Made by a program: the position numbers and the translations under genes
Shown here: in pieces, positions 59,503 to 64,000 of the stretch
Layout of the letters: the number at the start of each line of letters is the position of its first letter
How positions within the stretch are numbered: position 1 is the stretch's first letter
The notes under the pieces: model-generated
The model's database searches: none
The model's input: only the letters and a program-made list of their open reading frames with translations
What the model was told of the DNA's origin: nothing
Assembly: GCA_035532475.1 (NCBI GenBank)
Contig: DATKQY010000067.1
Coordinates: 1 to 64,000 of the forward strand
Length of the DNA stretch: 64,000 nucleotides
Reading direction: 5' to 3'
From: DATKQY01 sp035532475
GTDB lineage: Bacteria; Actinomycetota; Acidimicrobiia; Acidimicrobiales; Bog-793

Positions 59503-59997
59503 CTAGCGCCCCTCGGCGAGGCGCCGCGGTGCGTCGCCGTGCAGGCCGTCGGCCGGCACGGCGACGGGGGCGCCGGCGTGCGCGGCGGCGATCCCGTGGA
59601 TCGCGGCGTCGATCTCGTCGACGACGCCGGCCAGCGGGACGATGTTGAAGACGCCCTGGCCGCCGCGGAGCAGGTCCACGATCTCCTCGCCGCTGCGGGC
59701 GAGCACCGAACCGCCGCCGGCAAGCACGAGGTTCGCCGTGGCGAGGTCCTCGCCGGACTCGCGGAGGCACACGATGGCCCGCCGGGCCTGCTGGAGGTTG
59801 ACGCCGGCGTCGAGCAGCTGCTTGATCACCTTCAGCTCGAGCAGGTCCCGGTAGGAGTAGAGGCGCTGGGAGCCGCTGCCCTTCGCATCGGCGAGCGACG
59901 GGCGGAGAAGGTCCGTGCGCGCCCAGTAGTCCAGCTGGCGGTAGGTGATCCCGACGATCTTGCAGACCTGTGGGCCTCGGTACCCGGTCTCGCTCAT
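59503..59997 (-). CDS. MerR-family regulator, Rv1830-like
   Basis: The 164-residue protein has a MerR helix-turn-helix (CKIVGITYRQLDYWARTDLL, GSGSQRLYSYRDLLELKVIK) and a C-terminal helical domain with FNIVPLAGVVDEIDAAIHG. This is the short MerR type found beside DUF151 in actinobacteria. Its target is not known from the sequence. An inverted repeat lies upstream. It stops at TAG directly before the nuclease-like frame. Confidence 0.88.
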   Translation of the reverse strand: MSETGYRGPQVCKIVGITYRQLDYWARTDLLRPSLADAKGSGSQRLYSYRDLLELKVIKQLLDAGVNLQQARRAIVCLRESGEDLATANLVLAGGGSVLARSGEEIVDLLRGGQGVFNIVPLAGVVDEIDAAIHGIAAAHAGAPVAVPADGLHGDAPRRLAEGR

Positions 59998-60262
59998 GTG
60001 CGCACCCGCCTCCCGCCTGGACGACCGCTCGCCCGGCGGCGCGTGTCCGCGGGCGCCGGCGTCACCGGCCTTGCGCGTAGCCGACCGCTGACGACAGGGC
60101 CGTAACTACGCCGATGTCAGCAGGTTACGACGGGGCCGCCGCCACGTCAACGACGCCGGCGCGTGCCCGACGCTGCGCTCCCGGCGTGCGGGAAGCATCC
60201 GCGGGCCGCGTGCGGGCGGCCCCCCGGGCGAGCGACGACGGGCCGGCCGCGCGCGCCGGCAA
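59998..60262. promoter_or_regulatory. Upstream region of the MerR gene with an inverted repeat
   Basis: No gene is seen. CGTAAC (60101-60106) and GTTACG (60124-60129) form a 6-base inverted repeat with a 17-base gap, about 105 bases before the MerR start. MerR proteins bind such elements between distant -35 and -10 boxes, so autoregulation is possible. Confidence 0.35.
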
Positions 60263-60763
60263 TCAGTGGGAGAAGTCCTCCGGCCGGACGTCGTCCAAGA
60301 ACTCCCGGAACTGGCTCACCAGCTCCTCTGAGGCCTCCCCCGACTCCTCCGGCTGCTCGTCGGTCTCGATGACGATGCCGGCGGTCTCCATCAGGCCCTC
60401 CTCGACGAAGATCGGCGAGCCGGTGCGCGCCGCGAGGGCGACGGCGTCCGACGGGCGGGAGGAGATCTCCACGTGGCGACTGCCCACGTCGACGTGGATC
60501 TCGGCGAAGTAGGTGTCGTCGCGTACCTCGGTCACGACCACGCGGACCAGGCGCGCGCCGAGCGCATCGAGGAGGTCCTTCATCAGGTCGTGGGTCATCG
60601 GCCGCGGGACCTCGACGCCTTGGAGGGCGAAGGCGATCGCTGTCGCCTCCGGCGCGCCGATGAAGATCGGCAGCGACCGGACCCCCTCCTTCTCCTGGAG
60701 GAGGATGACCGGATTGTTCGACTGCAGGTCCACCTGGACCGCCGTCAGCCGCACCTCCATCAT
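60263..60763 (-). CDS. DUF151 / bifunctional nuclease family protein
   Basis: The 166-residue protein shows the DUF151 core: VILLQEKEGVRSLPIFIGAP, EATAIAFALQGVEVPRPMTH, DLMKDLLDALGARLVRVVV and SSRPSDAVALAARTGSPIFV. The tail is acidic (TDEQPEESGEASEELVSQF). Plant homologues have nuclease activity; the bacterial role is unclear. It lies 18 bases after hpt. Two ATGs (60763 and 60760) are possible. Confidence 0.93.
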   Translation of the reverse strand: MMEVRLTAVQVDLQSNNPVILLQEKEGVRSLPIFIGAPEATAIAFALQGVEVPRPMTHDLMKDLLDALGARLVRVVVTEVRDDTYFAEIHVDVGSRHVEISSRPSDAVALAARTGSPIFVEEGLMETAGIVIETDEQPEESGEASEELVSQFREFLDDVRPEDFSH

Positions 60764-60781
60764 GTGACGAATTTACCCTGA

Positions 60782-61366
60782 TTACCGCCGCGTCGGGTAG
60801 GCCGCCCCATCGCCGTAGAGCGCGGCCTCCACCTGGGCCCGCTCCTGGTCGAGGCGGGCCGGGTCGAGGACGTGGATCCCCGGCAGGTTGCGGTACCGCT
60901 CGGCGGCATCCAACCCGTAGCCGACAAGGAAGTCGTCGGGGACCTCCGTGCCGACGTAGCCCAGCGGGACCGGCAGGATCCGCCGTGCCGGGCGGTCGAG
61001 CAGGGCGCAGACCTCGACCCGGCGCGCCCCACGCTGGGAGAGCAGCCCCACGACGTAGCCGGAGGAGAGCCCGGTGTCGATGACGTCCTCGACGAGGACG
61101 ACGTCGAGGCCCCGCACGTCGATGTCGATGTCCTTCAGGATGCGGACGCGTGCCGAGCCGCCGGCGTAGGCGCTGAGCGCGAGGAAGTCGAGCACGCACG
61201 GCACGTCGATCGCCCTCGCGAGGTCGGCGACGAGGCAGATGCTGCCCTTCAGCACCCCGACGAGCGCCAGCCCCTCGGGGTGGTCGGCGGAGATCTCCGC
61301 TCCGAGCCGGCGCACGAGGCCGGCGATCTCGCCGGCCGACAGCAGCGTCCTCGGCGGCCCGTTCAC
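60782..61366 (-). CDS. hpt: Hypoxanthine phosphoribosyltransferase
   Basis: The 194-residue protein has the phosphoribosyltransferase PRPP loop (LDVVLVEDVIDTGLS), the ALVGVLKGSICLVADLARAI start and the VGYGLDAAERYRNLPGI end typical of Hpt. It salvages hypoxanthine and guanine with PRPP. GTG 61366 is used. It stands between the two MerR-linked segments of the conserved block. Confidence 0.94.
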   Translation of the reverse strand: MNGPPRTLLSAGEIAGLVRRLGAEISADHPEGLALVGVLKGSICLVADLARAIDVPCVLDFLALSAYAGGSARVRILKDIDIDVRGLDVVLVEDVIDTGLSSGYVVGLLSQRGARRVEVCALLDRPARRILPVPLGYVGTEVPDDFLVGYGLDAAERYRNLPGIHVLDPARLDQERAQVEAALYGDGAAYPTRR

Positions 61367-61413
61367 CGCTCACCCACCTCGACCTGAAGCCCGCAGGGCC
61401 AGAGCGGTGGCGG

Positions 61414-62733
61414 CTAGCCGCCGGTGAGGTCGCGCAGCTCGGCGCGCAGCAGCGCCGTCTGCAGCGAGGAGCCGAGCTCGGCCAGCTCGGCCAGGTCGGC
61501 GTGGGCGCGCTCGCGGGCCGCGGGATTGCGCTGGCGCAGAAGCGGGGTGACCACCTGGCCGAACAGGCTCGCCTCCCGCTCCGCGGCGTGCTTGAAGGTC
61601 CGCAGGTGCCGCGATTCGATGCCGAAGCGCCGGAACCCCGCCGCGATCCGGGCGACGATCAGGGCCTCCTCGTCGTAGCAGCGCACCCCGGCGATCTCCC
61701 GCCCCGCGATCAGGCCGAACTCCTCCAGCTCCGCGACGAGCTCCACACCCTCGCCGATGGCCGAGGCGAGCTCCTCGGCGCTCAGGCTCGCCCCGCTCGC
61801 GAGCCCGGTGGGCTGGTCCGCCGATCCCGATCCCACCGCAGGCGGGGTGCCGGCCGGCGCCGCCGGGGCCGCCGCCGTCGTGACCTCGGTGGCCGCCTCG
61901 ACCGTGCTGGCAGCCGCGGCCGCGGCTGCACTGCGGGCGCCCGAGCGCGCGATCCTCGGTCCCGCGGAGGGGTGCCCGGCCCTGCCGCCTCCGGCGGTCG
62001 CGCCCGGCTCATCTTCGGCCAGGCGCGCCCCGCCGGCCGGGACGGCGCGCACCGACGCGGCCCGACGCGGCCCCTCGGCGCGGGGGGTCGCGACCGTGGC
62101 GGCCGGGGCCTTTTGGAGCGAGGCGCGCTCACCCCATGGACCGCGCGACGACAGCCCGGGATCGTCCTCGGTGGCGCCGACGGCGCGCTGGGCCGGCGCG
62201 GCGACCGGCGCCCGGTCTCGTCCGGTCTCGGGCGGTGCCGCCGCGACCATCGCCCGGCGGGAGTGGAGGCCGAGGCCGTTCGTCGGGTCGTGGCGCGGAC
62301 CGAACCCGTTCTCGCCGGCGAGGGCCGGCTGGGCCGGAGCGCCGACGTGGCTGGCGACGAGCTCGCGCGGCCCGCCGGCGGCGTCGTCGATCGGCGGGTC
62401 GTCGCCGTCCTCGTCGGGCTGGTCCGCATCGTCGAAGAGCGAGGGGGACGCCGGGAGCGCCGTCAGGCCACCCTCGAGGCGGCCCTTGATCACCTTCAGC
62501 GGCAGGAAGTGCTCTCGTTGCTGGCGCAGGATCCAGCGCAGGCGTTCGACATCGGGCTCGTAGAACTTGCGGTACCCCGACGGCGTGCGCTCGGGGTGGA
62601 TCAGGCCGCGGCTTTCGAGGAAGCGGATCTTCGAGATCGTGACGTCGGGGAACTCCTCGACGATGAGGTCCAGGACCTCCCGGATCGACAGGTAGCTCCG
62701 CTCTCCTCCGTTGCGCCCCACCGTCCGGCTCAC
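61414..62733 (-). CDS. MerR-family regulator, Rv1828/FtsR-like, with a long Ala/Pro-rich insert
   Basis: The 439-residue protein has an N-terminal winged helix (about 14-85; YLSIREVLDLIVEEFPDVTI, SKIRFLESRGLIHPERTPSG, YRKFYEPDVERLRWIL). The C-terminal domain (about 300-439; LSAEELASAIGEGVELVAEL, EEFGLIAGREIAGVRCYDEE) resembles the effector half of mycobacterial Rv1828 and corynebacterial FtsR, which activates cell-division genes. Between them about 200 residues of low-complexity Ala/Pro/Arg/Gly are inserted; relatives have far shorter linkers. GTG 62733 overlaps the FHA stop. Confidence 0.88.
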   Translation of the reverse strand: MSRTVGRNGGERSYLSIREVLDLIVEEFPDVTISKIRFLESRGLIHPERTPSGYRKFYEPDVERLRWILRQQREHFLPLKVIKGRLEGGLTALPASPSLFDDADQPDEDGDDPPIDDAAGGPRELVASHVGAPAQPALAGENGFGPRHDPTNGLGLHSRRAMVAAAPPETGRDRAPVAAPAQRAVGATEDDPGLSSRGPWGERASLQKAPAATVATPRAEGPRRAASVRAVPAGGARLAEDEPGATAGGGRAGHPSAGPRIARSGARSAAAAAAASTVEAATEVTTAAAPAAPAGTPPAVGSGSADQPTGLASGASLSAEELASAIGEGVELVAELEEFGLIAGREIAGVRCYDEEALIVARIAAGFRRFGIESRHLRTFKHAAEREASLFGQVVTPLLRQRNPAARERAHADLAELAELGSSLQTALLRAELRDLTGG

Positions 62734-63224
62734 CCCGCGCGAGCTGCGAGGAAGACGAGCTTGAACTTGCCGACTTGCACCTCGTCGCCGCTGGACAACG
62801 CGGCCTCCTCGATCCGCTCCCGGTTGACGTACGTGCCGTTCAGGGAGCCGACGTCGCGCAGGCGGTACTGGCCGTTGGTGCGAAGGAACTCGGCGTGGCG
62901 GCGCGAGACCGTGATGTCGTCGAGGAAGATGTCGCTCTCGGGATGCCGACCGACGCGCGTCACGTCCTGGTCCAGCACGTACTTCGAGCCGGAGTCGGGG
63001 CCCCGCTTGACGACGAGGACGCCGGTCCCCTCGACCAGCTCGCCGACCGCGACGCCGAGCTCTTCGTCCCCGACGTCCCCCGACGGTTCGTCGGGGACGA
63101 AGGCGACGGTGGTGTCCGTTCCGGCCGCGAGCACCGCCCCGCACGACGAGCAGAAGTTGACGCCCGGCGGGTTGCGGTGGCCGCAGTTGTGACAGAACAC
63201 GTCGACCACGGTAGCCGTTCGCAC
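62730..63224 (-). CDS. Zinc-ribbon plus FHA-domain protein, GarA-like
   Basis: The 164-residue protein has a zinc ribbon (FCHNCGHRNPPGVNFCSSCG, four Cys) and a C-terminal FHA domain (VTRVGRHPESDIFLDDITVS, RRHAEFLRTNGQYRLRDVGS, LNGTYVNRERIEEA). The Thr pair in GTDTTVAFVPDE is reminiscent of the ETTSVF kinase site of GarA/OdhI, which control 2-oxoglutarate enzymes after release from phosphorylation. Classic GarA has no zinc ribbon at the start. GTG 63224 is assumed; a GTG a few codons later is possible. Confidence 0.9.
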   Translation of the reverse strand: MRTATVVDVFCHNCGHRNPPGVNFCSSCGAVLAAGTDTTVAFVPDEPSGDVGDEELGVAVGELVEGTGVLVVKRGPDSGSKYVLDQDVTRVGRHPESDIFLDDITVSRRHAEFLRTNGQYRLRDVGSLNGTYVNRERIEEAALSSGDEVQVGKFKLVFLAARAG

Positions 63225-63269
63225 CCCCCCGCGCCCCGGCCCCCGCGGCCCGTGACGCCACCTCGGCTG

Positions 63270-63659
63270 TCAGGAAGCGGTCAGCGCGCGGTAGGCCTCG
63301 GCGTCGAGCAGGTCCTCCGCGACGCCATCGCCGGCGGGCTCGATGGCGCAGATCCAACCGGCACCGTAGGGGTCTTCGTTGAGGCGTTCGGGCTTGGAGG
63401 ACAGCTCGCCGTTGACCTCGACGACGCGGCCGCTCAGCGGCGCGTAGATCTCCGAGACGGACTTCGTCGACTCGACCTCGCCGAGCGTCGCGCCCCGCTC
63501 GATGACGGCCCCAACCTCCGGCAGCTGCACGAAGACCACGTCGCCGAGGGCTTCTTGCGCGAAGTCGGTGATACCGATGACGGCCCGTCCGCTCTCGAGC
63601 CGCACCCATTCGTGGTCGGAGGTGTAACGCAAGTCGCCGGGAAGGTTCACGGGCGCCAT
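63270..63659 (-). CDS. gcvH: Glycine cleavage system H protein
   Basis: The 129-residue protein matches GcvH: VNLPGDLRYTSDHEWVRLES, GITDFAQEALGDVVFVQLPE, the lipoyl-Lys site VESTKSVSEIYAPLSGRVVE and LNEDPYGAGWICAI. It carries the aminomethyl group between the P and T proteins. ATG 63659 fits the family start; GTG 63668 is an alternative. It heads the FHA-MerR-hpt block. Confidence 0.95.
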   Translation of the reverse strand: MAPVNLPGDLRYTSDHEWVRLESGRAVIGITDFAQEALGDVVFVQLPEVGAVIERGATLGEVESTKSVSEIYAPLSGRVVEVNGELSSKPERLNEDPYGAGWICAIEPAGDGVAEDLLDAEAYRALTAS

Positions 63660-63720
63660 GGTATCCACGCCGGCGCCGCGCCGCCGAGGGCGATCCCGCT
63701 CGCCGCGACGCGCTCGCCCA

Positions 63721-63780
63721 GCGCCGAGGACCCAGCGCCGAGGACCCCCGCCCGAGGACCCCGCGCCCGAGGACCCGGGG
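63721..63780. repeat. Short GC-rich tandem repeat before gcvH
   Basis: CGAGGACCC recurs four times at about 14-16 base spacing within 60 bases of otherwise C- and G-rich sequence, between gcvH and the partial gene at the edge. It has no array structure or spacers. Confidence 0.6.
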
Positions 63781-63791
63781 GCGCGCGGCGC

Positions 63792-64000
63792 TCAGTCGCC
63801 GTGGAGGATCGCGTTGATCTCCGCCACGGCCCGCTTCGCCCGCTCCGCCGAGGCCCGCTCGCTGTCGCCCTCGGCGTAGACGTGGGTGATCGCCTCCTCG
63901 GGGTCGGGCACGATGAGGGTCCAGCCGGTGGCGTCGACGGTCTTCACCCCGTCCACGAGGATCACCTCGTCCGAGCGCGCCCGTTCGACGACGCTTCGCA
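63792..64000 (-). CDS. C-terminal end of a mannose-1-phosphate guanylyltransferase/phosphomannomutase-type protein (partial)
   Basis: The last 68 codons on the minus strand read VILVDGVKTVDATGWTLIVP, DPEEAITHVYAEGDSERASA and EINAILHGD before TGA (63792-63794). The DGVKxxxxxGWxLxxPDPEEPxTHVxAEG layout is the C-terminal domain of actinobacterial phosphomannomutase/guanylyltransferase fusion proteins. The rest lies beyond the window. It converts or activates mannose phosphates for glycan synthesis. Confidence 0.7.
   Translation of the reverse strand, partial: RSVVERARSDEVILVDGVKTVDATGWTLIVPDPEEAITHVYAEGDSERASAERAKRAVAEINAILHGD

Noticed and set aside
63721..63780. Possible CRISPR array from the CGAGGACCC repeats
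   Set aside because: The repeats are 9 bases long, irregularly spaced by 5-7 bases and have no spacer structure or cas genes nearby.
1..64000. tRNA or rRNA genes and insertion sequences
   Set aside because: I saw no rRNA sequence, no convincing tRNA cloverleaf and no intact transposase in the window; a covariance-model search would be needed to exclude small RNAs.

Overview
The window is GC-rich DNA (roughly 70% by eye) from a flagellated, monoderm-type actinobacterium. Two things point there. The right end carries gcvH, an FHA protein, a MerR regulator, hpt, a DUF151 protein, a second MerR regulator and gcvT; part of this matches the actinobacterial gcvH-garA-Rv1828-Rv1829-Rv1830 block as I remember it. 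The flagellar locus has no P- or L-ring genes. A deep actinobacterial lineage such as Acidimicrobiia would fit, but the genus cannot be fixed from the sequence alone.

Layout. 1-3.2 kb: an accessory edge with a Xre/MbcA/ParS-RES toxin-antitoxin pair, a decayed gene tail and a secreted Asp-box propeller protein. 3.3-8.5 kb: two large multidomain sugar-transfer genes and a broken third fragment. 8.8-11.5 kb: an MFS exporter with its MerR regulator and an AhpD-like protein. 11.7-29.4 kb: flgB-flgC-fliE-fliF-fliG-fliH-fliI-fliJ, a two-domain wall hydrolase, fliK-flgD-flgE, then flbD-motA-motB-fliM-fliN-fliO-fliP-fliQ-fliR-flhB. 29.6-37.2 kb: flhA, an flhF-like gene without GTPase motifs, a small membrane protein, flgN-flgK-flgL, fliW and csrA. 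37.2-43.2 kb, minus strand: fliC, fliD, fliS, a FliT-like gene and a GT4 glycosyltransferase. 43.3-48.8 kb: a 1326-residue glycosyltransferase divergent from fliC, then the flagellar sigma factor. 48.9-55.5 kb: dienelactone hydrolase, TetR-MFS-MMPL export operon and an esterase. 55.5-58 kb: a decaying island (frameshifted hicB, IclR fragment, intact SMP-30 lactonase, broken alcohol dehydrogenase). 58-64 kb: the housekeeping block, ending in the 3' end of a phosphomannomutase/guanylyltransferase-type gene.

How the parts connect. Seven sites share one promoter layout: CTCAA (or a close variant), exactly 18 bases, then CGTTAG (or a close variant). They lie upstream of flgB, flbD, flhA and fliC, and of three large glycosyltransferase genes at 3285, 5692 and 43334. 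The layout resembles FliA/WhiG-type promoters, and a FliA/WhiG-type sigma gene is present at 47872. I infer that the multidomain transferases belong to the flagellar regulon and probably decorate flagellin. Two of them start 7 bases after the -10 element, so their mRNAs should be nearly or fully leaderless. A fourth transferase (GT4) sits in the fliS/fliT operon. FliW and CsrA are adjacent, and the fliC leader has candidate CsrA sites.

The flagellar set is reduced or unusual in several ways. No fliL, flhG, flgF/flgG or chemotaxis gene is seen here. FliM lacks the N-terminal CheY-binding motif. The FlhF-like protein has lost its P-loop. The rod-zone wall hydrolase is an NlpC/P60-lytic transglycosylase fusion.
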